The notes beneath the pieces are model-generated. The model was not told the DNA's origin. It saw nothing but the letters and a program-made list of their open reading frames with translations, and searched no databases. The position numbers were made by a program, and so were the translations under genes. Shown here piece by piece: positions 52,749 through 60,856 of a stretch of DNA of 64,000 nucleotides (the stretch's first letter is position 1; each line of letters begins with the position of its first letter). The DNA comes from Streptomyces echinoruber (lineage in GTDB: Bacteria; Actinomycetota; Actinomycetes; Streptomycetales; Streptomycetaceae), in assembly GCF_014651135.1 (NCBI RefSeq), contig NZ_BMWH01000007.1, positions 124,001 through 188,000 of the forward strand, in the 5' to 3' direction.

Positions 52749-52930
52749 GCAACTTGTGCGGGTGCCTGACCTTGGGCCGCTGTGCCTCTCACCTGCACCG
52801 ATGGTCCGCAGGCGTCCGTGCTCGTCCGCCGCTGTTCGTCGGCGTTGTCACGCAGTTAGGCACTCACTGCTGCGCCGACGCCGAGGACCAAGGCTTCCCT
52901 GGCGCCTCGTGTTAACCGCATAGTGCAGGG

Positions 52931-53278
52931 GTGAAACTGGTGATCACCATCCTGACTGTAGCCAGCGGCGTACTGCCGGCACTTGGCGTCTGGCTGCTGT
53001 GGCGGCGGATTGGCGGCCGACGAGATCACCTCAGGCGGAAGCTCCGTAGATACGAAGAGATCATGGGAGATCCTGGACTCTCGGAGGAAGAGCGTAGGAG
53101 CAGGCTGAAACGAGAGGTACCCAGCGAGAGCACCATGGGCGACCTTCTGCACATCCGAGAGCGCATCGAGCTTGTCGGTCTTGAGCAAGCCCCAGAGGTC
53201 ACAGCTCCCGCCGTCCTGGCTTCCATCGGCCTGATGTGCGCAACTATCGCGGGTCTGCTGTCTACGTGGTTCGACTGA
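52931..53278 (+). CDS. Small two-helix membrane protein (AICE cargo)
   Basis: 115 residues from GTG 52931. Helix 1 at about 3-24 (ITILTVASGVLPALGVWLLW), a charged middle (RRDHLRRKLRRYEEI, LSEEERRSRLKREV) and helix 2 at the end (VLASIGLMCATIAGLLSTWF). GC and codon use are lower than the core genome. Function unknown; membrane effectors of this shape often accompany defence genes, but no partner is proven. Confidence 0.65.
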   Translation: MKLVITILTVASGVLPALGVWLLWRRIGGRRDHLRRKLRRYEEIMGDPGLSEEERRSRLKREVPSESTMGDLLHIRERIELVGLEQAPEVTAPAVLASIGLMCATIAGLLSTWFD

Positions 53279-53598
53279 CCTCGCCACCGTTCACCGCAGG
53301 CCCTGCGACTGTGCCCCAAGCGCTGTACAGCCACAACTGATCATCGGCGGTCATGACCCGCGGTCGCCTTATCGATCAACGCCCTGACCTGCTGCTGAGC
53401 TGTCGACGTTGGTCATCGTTGAACGCCCACCCACGGCCCCAAGACGGCCCGGGAGGGCGCTCATGCATGACGCGCTTAGGACCGGCTGCCGCTTGGTCTC
53501 CTGAAGATCACTGACTGGACTGCATGGGACCTGGTTTACGGGGAGTGATTGAGTGGGTACGGCAGTCCTTATCTTGGCATTCGATCCCGGGGGGGACC
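53279..53598. other. Intergenic region before the nuclease gene
   Basis: 320 bp without a supported gene. GGGGGG at 53589-53595 is the ribosome site for the next gene. Confidence 0.5.
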
Positions 53599-55086
53599 AT
53601 GCGAGTTTCGGAGTACTACAACCTCAACCGCGGACAGGGGGCCCTTGATTTTGTCGACGTAGACACGGTCATGGATGTCCCTGTCTACATTGACCCAAGC
53701 ACGATCCGTCACCTCTCCGATGACTGGGGGAAAGAATGCATTCACATGCTCACGACTTTCTTCGACAGTGTCCTTGACGCCGTACGGCACGGCGATAAGG
53801 CGCGAGCCGATTACCTTCTTGGTAATCTTGGGGAGCCAAACGAAACCCATCTTGGGATTTCTAAGGGAAAGAGCGCTGGGAGGGGGTTTGGTAAGTGGAT
53901 GCGGGAGGAGTTCGCCTCTAAATTGGCGCAGAGTCAGGCCGCCAAAACAGGTCTCATTGAAGATCTGGAAGACACGGCCTTCTTTATCGATAAAGTCGAC
54001 AAAGACATAATATCCGATGTTACTACTAACATAATTCGTGGCCCGTTGATCACTTATACACGCCAAATGGCCACCGCTGTCGGTATCCCGCTTGAGGAGG
54101 GCGTCGATAGCGGGCCGGTCTGGAATGCTCAGACCTTGGAGTGGGAGAACGGGCTAACCCAGCTGCCTATCGCTGACGGAGAAAAGCTCCTGCTTGTTCC
54201 GAAGGTGATCGTACGCCGAGATCTGCACTTGTCGCGGTCGGAGTACTACCGGAATCATCTTGTGCCGACATTGCAGGCCGAAGAAGAGGCTGATCCTCGC
54301 AGTAAATTGGTGCGGGTCTTGAAGAGTGGCAAGAGGAAGGTCTACAGGAAGGATGTCGAGGTAAAGTACGGATCCACTAAGCCAGACGTGAGGCGAGAGA
54401 CTCTAGAACGTCCGTCTGTCTATCGGCACTACAAGGAGGTCAAGGCGCAAATCGCTCCCGACGTGATTTCGCACGCGGAGCTGAGTGAAGCAAGTGGCAC
54501 TCCAGCGCCGGACTATCGAAAGCTTCTTCAGGCTGTAGTAAGTACTCCGGTCGGGAACGCGGAAGCGAACAACTATCACGCTCGCGTCGAGGCGTTGCTC
54601 ACAGCCCTGTTCTATCCGTCGCTCATCATGCCGGAAATGGAGCATGAGATTCATGAGGGGCGAAAAAGGGTTGATATCACCTACACCAACAACGCGAAGG
54701 ATGGGTTCTTCGCCTTCCTGACGCGACACAAAATTCCCGCCCAATATGTCTTCGTGGAGTGCAAGAACTATGGGCGAGAGGTGGGGAATCCGGAACTCGA
54801 TCAAATCTCATCTCGATTCTCTCCTCTGAGAGGGCGATTTGGGATTCTGGCCTGTCGGTCTTTCGAGGATAAGGAGCGGTTCCTGAAGAGGTGTCGTGAT
54901 ACAGCCCTCGATCATCGCGGGTTCGTCGTCGCGCTCGACGACGAGGACATGTCGAAACTCGTTGATGACGTGGTGGCGGCACTCAACTGGGTGCCCCCTT
55001 TTCCGCCGCCTGACGAGCCAGTTATCCCCCCTCGCGTAGAGACCTATCCTCTTTTGCATGAGCGCTTGAAGCTCCTGGTCAGCTGA
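53599..55086 (+). CDS. Putative PD-(D/E)XK nuclease cargo protein
   Basis: 495 residues from ATG 53599. Residues 1-270 are an uncharacterised module (SEYYNLNRGQGALDFVDVDT, NETHLGISKGKSAGRGFGKW, LIEDLEDTAFFIDKVDKDII). The C-terminal third shows a restriction-endonuclease-like site: RKRVDITYTNN (Asp), ~20 residues, then QYVFVECKNYG (Glu-x-Lys) and NPELDQISSRFS. GC is clearly lower and codons less biased than neighbours, so it was acquired. Single-gene position in AICE cargo suggests phage or plasmid defence; there is no methylase, so it probably senses modified or foreign DNA. Unproven. Confidence 0.7.
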   Translation: MRVSEYYNLNRGQGALDFVDVDTVMDVPVYIDPSTIRHLSDDWGKECIHMLTTFFDSVLDAVRHGDKARADYLLGNLGEPNETHLGISKGKSAGRGFGKWMREEFASKLAQSQAAKTGLIEDLEDTAFFIDKVDKDIISDVTTNIIRGPLITYTRQMATAVGIPLEEGVDSGPVWNAQTLEWENGLTQLPIADGEKLLLVPKVIVRRDLHLSRSEYYRNHLVPTLQAEEEADPRSKLVRVLKSGKRKVYRKDVEVKYGSTKPDVRRETLERPSVYRHYKEVKAQIAPDVISHAELSEASGTPAPDYRKLLQAVVSTPVGNAEANNYHARVEALLTALFYPSLIMPEMEHEIHEGRKRVDITYTNNAKDGFFAFLTRHKIPAQYVFVECKNYGREVGNPELDQISSRFSPLRGRFGILACRSFEDKERFLKRCRDTALDHRGFVVALDDEDMSKLVDDVVAALNWVPPFPPPDEPVIPPRVETYPLLHERLKLLVS

Positions 55087-55135
55087 TGGCTGCAGATTGG
55101 CACCAGGTCGGTGGAGCGGCTTTGGGCTGGAGCTG

Positions 55136-55247
55136 ATTTGGCGCGAGTGATCATGGCCCATTACGCTGGCCCGCGGATCGGGCAGGTTTGTGAGCCTGCC
55201 CGTTAGTGCCCGATCTTGGGCCATGATCTGCGAGGCTCGCGCCAAAT
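55136..55247. other. Nested inverted repeat, candidate origin or transfer site
   Basis: Outer arms ATTTGGCGCGAG (55136-55147 with 55236-55247) and GATCATGGCCCA (55149-55160 with 55217-55228); inner arms GATCGGGCA (55176-55184 with 55207-55215) compete with CGGGCAGG (55179-55186 with 55195-55202). All arms are perfect. Non-coding, in the AICE, next to a cargo gene. Confidence 0.75.
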
Positions 55248-55503
55248 TGGCTGCCTAAAGCCGTGGAGCCGACCGGCCTCAGCCACAGAGGGTTTTTCTA
55301 CCTTCGTCCGCATGCACACAGCGCGCCGCCGGGCGCGGCCAGCCGGGGCGCAGACAGGAGGCAGGCCGCGCCGCAGAGGCGGCGCGCGCCCGCGCCGTGC
55401 GCGGGCCTTGATGAACGTAGGGAAAGTTTTACCGCACCTATGATCGGCAACCGCCCGATCGTGGCCTGTCGGCTCGCTGCTCGACTCGGCTACCGTTCCA
55501 TCC

Positions 55504-56064
55504 ATGCCTTCTGCACTGGACACGCCCCAGGGAGCGGCCCAACTCGCTGAGTCCCTGCTTCCTCCGCTCGGGAACCGCTGGCTGCACACCCAGGCCGTGG
55601 CCGCTCGGGCTCGCGAGGCTGCCGCGGCTGTGCCGGAGGCGGACCGGGATCTCCTCGTCGCTGCCGCGTGGCTGCATGACATCGGCTACGCACCCGAGCT
55701 GCGTGACACCGGGTTCCATCCGCTCGACGGGGCTCGCCACCTCGAATCGCTGGGCGCGCCGGCGCGCCTGGTGCGGCTGGTTGCCCACCACTCCGGGGCC
55801 GTGTACGAGGCGGAACAGCGCGGGCTGTCGGCGGAGCTGGCCGTCTACGAGCGGGAAGACTCCCCGGTCCTCGATGCCCTGATCTTCGCGGACATGACGA
55901 CCGGCCCCGCCGGGCAGTCTTTCGACTTCGACACCCGGATCGACGAAATCCTGGTCCGCTACGAGCCGGGCAGTGTGGTTCACAACGCGATCAGCAAGGC
56001 GCGGCCGTACCTCAAAGGCGCGGTTGAGCGGGCTCTCGGCCGCATGGCCCATCAGCCGATGTAG
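55504..56064 (+). CDS. HD domain phosphohydrolase
   Basis: 186 residues from ATG 55504. WLHDIGYAPELRDTGFHPLD contains the HD pair and the following conserved His, earlier NRWLHTQAV supplies the first His, LVAHHSG and ALIFADMTT the remaining ligands. HD proteins hydrolyse nucleotides or cyclic nucleotides; substrate unknown. Convergent with the Nudix gene, tails overlapping by 13 bp, as seen in related AICEs. Confidence 0.85.
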   Translation: MPSALDTPQGAAQLAESLLPPLGNRWLHTQAVAARAREAAAAVPEADRDLLVAAAWLHDIGYAPELRDTGFHPLDGARHLESLGAPARLVRLVAHHSGAVYEAEQRGLSAELAVYEREDSPVLDALIFADMTTGPAGQSFDFDTRIDEILVRYEPGSVVHNAISKARPYLKGAVERALGRMAHQPM

Positions 56065-56522
56065 GGCTCCGAGCGGTCGGCCAGGCCGTGGTCGATCCGC
56101 ATGCGCATCGACGGGTGGATGTTCAGCTCGTCCAGCTTGCTCGGGTCGACGAAGGCGACTTCCTTGCTCTCGCTGCTCGTCCGCAGCCGGCCGCCGGTGA
56201 TGCGGGCGTGGAAGCAGATGGAGAACTGCTGGCGGACTTCGCCGTCGTCGTACGCCATGACGTGCCCGGGGTTGGTGTAGATGCCGACGAGGCCGGTCAC
56301 CTCCACGTCGAAGCCTGTCTCTTCCTTCGTCTCGCGTACGGCTGCGTCGGGGGCCGACTCGCCCAGGTCGACGCCGCCACCGGGCAGGGCCCAGAGGTCG
56401 TTGTCGGTCTTGTGGATCAACAGGACCTCTCCGGCCTCGTTGCGAGCGACGACGGTCACGGAGGGGACGAGGCTGTTCGCCTTCGGGGCGTTCGGATCGT
56501 TGAAGTAGTCGACACGGGCCAT
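56052..56522 (-). CDS. Nudix hydrolase, Pif-like (pSAM2 immunity factor type)
   Basis: 156 residues from ATG 56522. A complete Nudix box: GGGVDLGESAPDAAVRETKE-ETGFD. pSAM2 Pif is a Nudix protein that blocks re-entry of the element into a host that already has it; the same position and size here suggest the same role. It follows the regulator gene on the minus strand with a 28-bp gap, so both are co-transcribed. Another role in nucleotide cleaning cannot be excluded. Confidence 0.78.
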   Translation of the reverse strand: MARVDYFNDPNAPKANSLVPSVTVVARNEAGEVLLIHKTDNDLWALPGGGVDLGESAPDAAVRETKEETGFDVEVTGLVGIYTNPGHVMAYDDGEVRQQFSICFHARITGGRLRTSSESKEVAFVDPSKLDELNIHPSMRMRIDHGLADRSEPYIG

Positions 56523-56550
56523 GTGTTCAGCGTTGCACGTCCGAGCCGTG

Positions 56551-57282
56551 CTATGCCGCCCGGCCCCGCTCCCATGCGTAGTCGAAGCTCCGCATGTAGT
56601 GCCGGAAGGTGCGGGCTCCGGGGAGGTACCGGAAGTGCAGCACCGGGTTCTGCCCGGCGGGGGCTCCAAGGACGTGCGGATTCACCAGAACGTCCTCGTC
56701 GAACCGGTAGATCGAGTTGTAGAGGATCGTGTCGTGCAGCCGGACCTCGACGCCGGGCGTCGACATGGCGGGCTCCAGGTAGCGGCGGGTTATCCGGGCA
56801 CGTGCGGCCAGATCGTCGCCGATGCCCTCCTCCTCGCCGCGCCGACGGACCGCCTCGGAGTCGGGGTCACCGAGCAGGATGCGGACCTGGGCGCCGGCCT
56901 TCGCCTTCTCGGCGAGCTGGTCGGGCAGGTCCGGGTGATTGTCGAAGAGGAACAGCCCCGCGTAGACGAGGATGTCGACCTGGTCCGTCGCCTTCTCGAA
57001 CAGGGACGTCCAGAGCGGGGCGGGCACCGCGCCCCGGTGCGGGTAGTACGTGATCAGCTCGGACGCGCTGGCCTTCTCCGCCTGCTTCTCCACTGACGGC
57101 CAGAGATAGACCTCGTCGACTCCGAGGAAGCTCGCCGCCTTCCAGCGGTGCCCGCGGTGCGGCGTCCGGCCGGTGGTGATCCACCGTTCGACGCTCTTGG
57201 GGTCCACCCCGACGTGCTCCGCGACGGACTGGATCGTCTCGCCCTTCGCTGAAATCGCCGCGCGCAGACGCTCGTTCGCCAT
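56551..57282 (-). CDS. AICE regulator, Cro/XRE HTH with PLD-like domain
   Basis: 243 residues from ATG 57282. N-terminal HTH (ERLRAAISAKGETIQSVAEH, DPKSVERWITTG), followed by a PLD-like sensor domain (VDILVYAGLFLFDNHPDLPD, AQVRILLGDPDSEAVRRRGE, VEVRLHDTILYNSIYRFDED, DVLVNPHVLGAPAG). Probably controls the divergent transfer operon through an operator in the 157-bp gap. Typical in AICEs beside Pif-like genes. Confidence 0.82.
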   Translation of the reverse strand: MANERLRAAISAKGETIQSVAEHVGVDPKSVERWITTGRTPHRGHRWKAASFLGVDEVYLWPSVEKQAEKASASELITYYPHRGAVPAPLWTSLFEKATDQVDILVYAGLFLFDNHPDLPDQLAEKAKAGAQVRILLGDPDSEAVRRRGEEEGIGDDLAARARITRRYLEPAMSTPGVEVRLHDTILYNSIYRFDEDVLVNPHVLGAPAGQNPVLHFRYLPGARTFRHYMRSFDYAWERGRAA

Positions 57283-57308
57283 GACGTGCCCTTCACTAGG
57301 ACCGCTGG

Positions 57309-57346
57309 GGACGTTTTGACGGTACATCAGACGTCCCTAAACGTCC
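57309..57346. promoter_or_regulatory. Candidate operator between the AICE regulator and transfer genes
   Basis: GGACGTTT (57309-57316) and AAACGTCC (57339-57346) are inverted, with a further GACGTCCC at 57330-57337. In the divergent promoter region of the regulator and the transfer operon, so a likely regulator target. Confidence 0.55.
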
Positions 57347-57439
57347 ATGCGGACGGTGATGTGTCCACCCCCTCTCACGGTCTCCTGAGATCACCGACGG
57401 GATGTCGGTCAACAACTCACCCACTCAGGAGACAAGACG

Positions 57440-57796
57440 ATGCGTCAGATTCCTGTGGACACCTCCGGCGCCACCGTGATGGTTGCCCGGCCCCCGCAGC
57501 CGAAGATCCGTGACCGCCGTACCGGCGAGATCGCCACGGACCCCGAGACCGGCGCCTCGATGATGACCGTCGACGTGATGTTCGCCGCGAACGGCGAGGT
57601 CGAGATCCTTTCCGTCGCCGTCCCCGAGCCGGGCATCTCCGGTGAGCTGGCCATGGGGACCCCGGTGGCGCTGACCGGTCTGATCGCGCGGCCATGGGAG
57701 AACGAGTTCAACGGACAGCGCCGGCACGGCATCAGCTTCCGCGCGATCGCCGTCACGCCCATCGTCGACAGCACCGCACAGCCGAAGGCGGCCTGA
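57440..57796 (+). CDS. SCO3933-family regulatory protein
   Basis: 118 residues from ATG 57440 with AGGAGA upstream. RQIPVDTSGATVMVARPPQP and MMTVDVMFAANGEVEILSVA and RPWENEFNGQRRHGISFRAI match the small protein that precedes the FtsK-type gene in Streptomyces AICEs (family named from SCO3933). OB-like beta-rich fold likely; biochemical role unknown. First gene of the transfer operon. Confidence 0.78.
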   Translation: MRQIPVDTSGATVMVARPPQPKIRDRRTGEIATDPETGASMMTVDVMFAANGEVEILSVAVPEPGISGELAMGTPVALTGLIARPWENEFNGQRRHGISFRAIAVTPIVDSTAQPKAA

Positions 57797-57798
57797 CC

Positions 57799-59154
57799 GT
57801 GACCGGCTTCACCGTCGCGCTGCTGCTGGTCGCCGTCACCGCTGGTCTTCTGCGGTGGCGGCGCCCCGCCTGGTACTGGCTGACCTTCGGGGTCACCCTC
57901 GCCGTGCTGCGGGTCGCCGTCCGCTACCGCTCGGTGATGGACGCCTGCGGGCTGACGGTCCCGCCGTCCCGCTGGCGGCTGGCCCTGGCACGGGCCGCGA
58001 ACCGACCCGTCCCCGGCCCGCGGGCTCCGCGCATCCTGCGGTTGCGCCCTACCCGCACCGGCCTGGTCCTGCGGCTTGGCCTGCGGCCCGGACAGGACGC
58101 CTTCGACGTGGCAGCCTCGTGCGACCGCCTGCGGCACTCCTTCGGCATGTACGGCGTGACCTCGCGTGAGCTGCGCTCGGGCGTCGTCGAGCTGCGAATG
58201 ACCGGCTACGACGTACTCAAGCGGGTGCAGATGCCGGCCAAGCTGGAGCGCACACCGACGCGCGTTCCCGTCGCCCTGCGGGAGGACGGCGCGGTGCACT
58301 ACCGCGACTACCGCACCGTCCCGCACGCGCTGACCCTGGGCGCGACGAAGTCAGGCAAGTCCGTCTACCAGCGCAACCTGGTCACCGAGCTGGCCGCCCA
58401 GCCGGTCGCCCTGGTCGGTATCGACTGCAAGCAGGGCGTCGAGCTGTACCCGCTGGCCCGCCGCTTCTCCGCCCTGGCGGACAACGCGGACACCGCCGCC
58501 GAACTCCTCGACGCCCTGGTGTCCCGCATGGAGGCCGTCTACCAGCTCATCCGCGCCGAGCAGCGCATCACCGCCGACGTGCCGGACGCGGAGATCGCCG
58601 CCGACATCTGGGACCTGCCCGAGCACCTGCGCCCGGTCCCGATCGTGCTCCTCGTCGACGAGGTCGCCGAACTCGCCCTGTTCAACACCAGGGAAGAGGA
58701 GAAGCGCCGGGACCGGATCATCACCGCTCTCGCGCGTCTCGCCCAGCTCGGCCGCGCCGCCGGCATCTACCTGGAGATCTGCGGGCAGCGCTTCGGCTCC
58801 GAACTCGGCAAGGGCATCACCATGCTCCGCGCCCAGCTCACCGGCCGCACCGCCCACCGCGTCAACGACGAATCCAGCGCGAACATGGCCTTCGGCGACA
58901 TCGCCCCGGACGCCGTCCTCGCCGCCATCCAGATATCACCCGACACCCCCGGCGTCGCCGTGGCCGGTGACTCCACCGGCGGGTGGTCCCGCATCCGTGC
59001 CCCGCACACCTCGCTGCGCAAGGCCGTCGACGCCTGCAACCGGCACGCCGAGCTGACCCCGGAACTGCCCGAACTCGCGGCCTTCCGGCCGGTCCTGCCG
59101 TCCTTGGCCCCGGTCCCCGAACCAGCCACCGAAACCGCCCCCGCCGTGGCCTGA
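57799..59154 (+). CDS. FtsK/SpoIIIE-type conjugal DNA translocase (TraB-like)
   Basis: 451 residues from GTG 57799. Two membrane helices near residues 5-45, then the motor with Walker A LGATKSGKS (180-188) and Walker B PIVLLVDEVAE (281-291), and a QRFGSELGKG arm. A hexameric pump that moves double-stranded DNA between mycelia, the actinomycete mode of conjugation. No nickase or relaxase is present or needed. Confidence 0.88.
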   Translation: MTGFTVALLLVAVTAGLLRWRRPAWYWLTFGVTLAVLRVAVRYRSVMDACGLTVPPSRWRLALARAANRPVPGPRAPRILRLRPTRTGLVLRLGLRPGQDAFDVAASCDRLRHSFGMYGVTSRELRSGVVELRMTGYDVLKRVQMPAKLERTPTRVPVALREDGAVHYRDYRTVPHALTLGATKSGKSVYQRNLVTELAAQPVALVGIDCKQGVELYPLARRFSALADNADTAAELLDALVSRMEAVYQLIRAEQRITADVPDAEIAADIWDLPEHLRPVPIVLLVDEVAELALFNTREEEKRRDRIITALARLAQLGRAAGIYLEICGQRFGSELGKGITMLRAQLTGRTAHRVNDESSANMAFGDIAPDAVLAAIQISPDTPGVAVAGDSTGGWSRIRAPHTSLRKAVDACNRHAELTPELPELAAFRPVLPSLAPVPEPATETAPAVA

Positions 59155-59178
59155 CCCAGACCAGAAAGGAGACCGACG

Positions 59179-59871
59179 ATGCGTGCCGCACTCCGGGTCG
59201 ACGCCGTGCTCGTACAGGCCGTGATCGCCGGTGCCCTGTCCTTCGCCCACCTGCATGACCTGGCCGCCGCTGCCGGACAGGACGGGTGGAAGGCGTGGGC
59301 CTACCCGATCAGCGTCGACCTGCTCCTCGTCGCCGCCTGGCGACGGCTGCGGGCGCTGCGTCCGTCCGGCCAACCGGTCAGGGCCGCGTGGTTCTGGTTC
59401 GCCGTCGCGCTGGCCGCGTCCCTCGGCGCGAACGTCGCTACCGCCGGCCTTCTCGACCTCGGCTCCGTACCCGCCTGGCTGCGCATCCTCGTCGCCGGGT
59501 GGCCCGCCCTCGCCTTCCTCGGCGGCACCCTCCTCGTCCACCTCCCCGCTCAGGCGGAGGAACCGCAGGAAACCGCGGCTGCCGAACCGGCTGAGGCGGC
59601 CGACCCCGAGCACGATCCCGCTGCCGACCCGGAACCCGAACCCGCGTCCGAGCCGGAGCCGGAAGCGGTCAAAGCTCCGGAACCTGCCCAAGCGCTGCCC
59701 GTGTCCCCGCCCGCTTCCATCCCGGTTCCGGCCGCGCTGGTCGACCACGCCCGCAAGGTCGCTGCCGACCACCGCACCCGCACCGGATCACCGATCGACA
59801 CCGACACGCTGCGCGTCCGCCTCGGCGTGCCGCCCCAGCTCGCCGACGCCATCGCCGCCCAACTCGCCTGA
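59179..59871 (+). CDS. DUF2637 membrane protein (SpdB-like)
   Basis: 230 residues from ATG 59179 with AAAGGAG upstream. Four helices (AVIAGALSFAHLHDLAAAAG, AYPISVDLLLVAAW, AAWFWFAVALAASLGANVAT, WLRILVAGWPALAFLGGTLL), then an acidic linker and a C-terminal HTH-like end (KVAADHRTRTGSPIDTDTLR). DUF2637 proteins help intramycelial spread in AICEs. Confidence 0.83.
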   Translation: MRAALRVDAVLVQAVIAGALSFAHLHDLAAAAGQDGWKAWAYPISVDLLLVAAWRRLRALRPSGQPVRAAWFWFAVALAASLGANVATAGLLDLGSVPAWLRILVAGWPALAFLGGTLLVHLPAQAEEPQETAAAEPAEAADPEHDPAADPEPEPASEPEPEAVKAPEPAQALPVSPPASIPVPAALVDHARKVAADHRTRTGSPIDTDTLRVRLGVPPQLADAIAAQLA

Positions 59872-59891
59872 CGCGGAAGGAAACCGTCGCC

Positions 59892-60086
59892 ATGACGCGT
59901 GACCCGGCCGACCTGACCGCCGCCGACTACCTCGACGGCGCCCGCGAGATGGCCGCCGCCCACCGGCCCTACCTCGCCCACCTGCTCGCCGAGGAAGCCG
60001 CCCGGCGCACCTCCGATGCGGCCACCGCCGCCGCCATCCGCGCCCGCTTCCCCGACCCGGCCACGACCCGACAGGAGACCGACTGA
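59892..60086 (+). CDS. Small helical AICE protein
   Basis: 64 residues from ATG 59892. Helical, acidic/Ala-rich (LTAADYLDGAREMAAAHRPY, LAHLLAEEAARRTSDAATAA). No family recognised, but its place between DUF2637 and the transfer protein is usual. Followed at 60088 by the next gene with overlap of its stop region. Confidence 0.65.
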   Translation: MTRDPADLTAADYLDGAREMAAAHRPYLAHLLAEEAARRTSDAATAAAIRARFPDPATTRQETD

Positions 60087-60087
60087 C

Positions 60088-60279
60088 ATGCCCGCCCGCG
60101 ACTTCTTCCACTCCGTGATGCGGATCGGCCCGGTGCAGATCGGCACCCACCGCGACCGCCACGGCCAGACCAAGCACGCCGCGGTGTGCACCAACGACGG
60201 CTGCGGCTGGTCCGCCGACTACTCCAGCACCTCCGCCGCCCAGCTCGCCGCCCGCACCCACCGCTGCAAGGTCCGCTAG
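60088..60279 (+). CDS. Mobile element transfer protein (Spd type)
   Basis: 63 residues from ATG 60088. MPARDFFHSVMRIGPVQIGT and HAAVCTNDGCGWSADYSSTS with AARTHRC: a two-Cys plus His/Cys zinc-ribbon-like small protein conserved in AICEs as 'mobile element transfer protein'. Confidence 0.75.
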   Translation: MPARDFFHSVMRIGPVQIGTHRDRHGQTKHAAVCTNDGCGWSADYSSTSAAQLAARTHRCKVR

Positions 60280-60289
60280 GAGGCCACCC

Positions 60290-60445
60290 ATGCAGGTCCC
60301 GCTCTGGCTCGCCCTGCTCGTCGTCGGCTACCTCGGCGTCAAGCTCATCCGCCCGCCCGCCTGGCTCATCGCCGTCCTGCTGCTCGGCGGCTTCCTCCTC
60401 GCCGACAGCGTCCTGGCCCCCGCCATCGACAGCCTCCTCAAGTAA
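60290..60445 (+). CDS. Small membrane spread protein
   Basis: 51 residues from ATG 60290. PLWLALLVVGYLGVKLI and AWLIAVLLLGGFLLADSVLA form two membrane helices. Short gene in the Spd cluster; probably works with SpdD in intramycelial spread. Confidence 0.7.
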   Translation: MQVPLWLALLVVGYLGVKLIRPPAWLIAVLLLGGFLLADSVLAPAIDSLLK

Positions 60446-60457
60446 GGGAGTCCGCTG

Positions 60458-60760
60458 ATGCTCCGCCCCAAGCTCCCCACCATGCCCCTCCCGGCCCGGC
60501 CCGGCTCGCCGCCCACCGCCGCCGAGCCGACCACCATCGAGCAGCACCCGCCGACCCCGGCCCCGGCACCGTCCCGGCCCACCATCCAGCTCACCCCCGG
60601 CACCGCGCTCGCCCTCGTCGGCGGCGGCACCGCCGTGGTCCTGGTCGTCGGCGCCGTCCTGGTCTCCATGCTCCTGGCCGTCGCCGTCACCGCCGCCTCG
60701 GTCGCCGTCTGCGCCCTGGTCGTCCGCTCGCTCGTCAACACCGACGCCAAGCGTCGCTGA
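60458..60760 (+). CDS. SpdD-like spread protein
   Basis: 100 residues from ATG 60458. A Pro-rich N-terminus (residues 1-45) and two hydrophobic helices (ALALVGGGTAVVLVVGAVLV, LLAVAVTAASVAVCALVV) with a short charged tail. Matches the plasmid spread protein SpdD type. Confidence 0.72.
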   Translation: MLRPKLPTMPLPARPGSPPTAAEPTTIEQHPPTPAPAPSRPTIQLTPGTALALVGGGTAVVLVVGAVLVSMLLAVAVTAASVAVCALVVRSLVNTDAKRR

Positions 60761-60761
60761 C

Positions 60762-60816
60762 CGGTCCCGGAGGCGGACGCACAAGCCGCCAAGCACGCCG
60801 CCGCCTTCCGGGACCG
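60762..60816 (+). ncRNA. Stem-loop leader element A
   Basis: 15-bp stem (60762-60776 with 60801-60816, one bulged T) around a 24-nt loop, directly after the SpdD-like stop and before the GGDEF gene. Core 60778-60802 is identical in sequence to the element at 61424-61448. Confidence 0.55.
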
Positions 60817-60856
60817 CGTACCGCCAGCCAACCGCCATCGCCAAGGAGAAACACCT

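Larger units (their letters stand above)
52431..52930. other. Region around the left AICE boundary
   Basis: No gene. Contains the hairpin at 52655-52691 and the attachment site at 52706-52748; DNA to the right is element DNA, to the left chromosome or island. Confidence 0.7.

Noticed and set aside
52376..52915. 179-codon plus-strand frame over the tRNA half
   Set aside because: Runs through the attachment site and terminator hairpin, antisense to the start of the 720-residue gene; no coding signature.
53569..54066. 165-codon minus-strand frame inside the nuclease gene
   Set aside because: Antisense to a gene with clear domain motifs; no ribosome site or family features.
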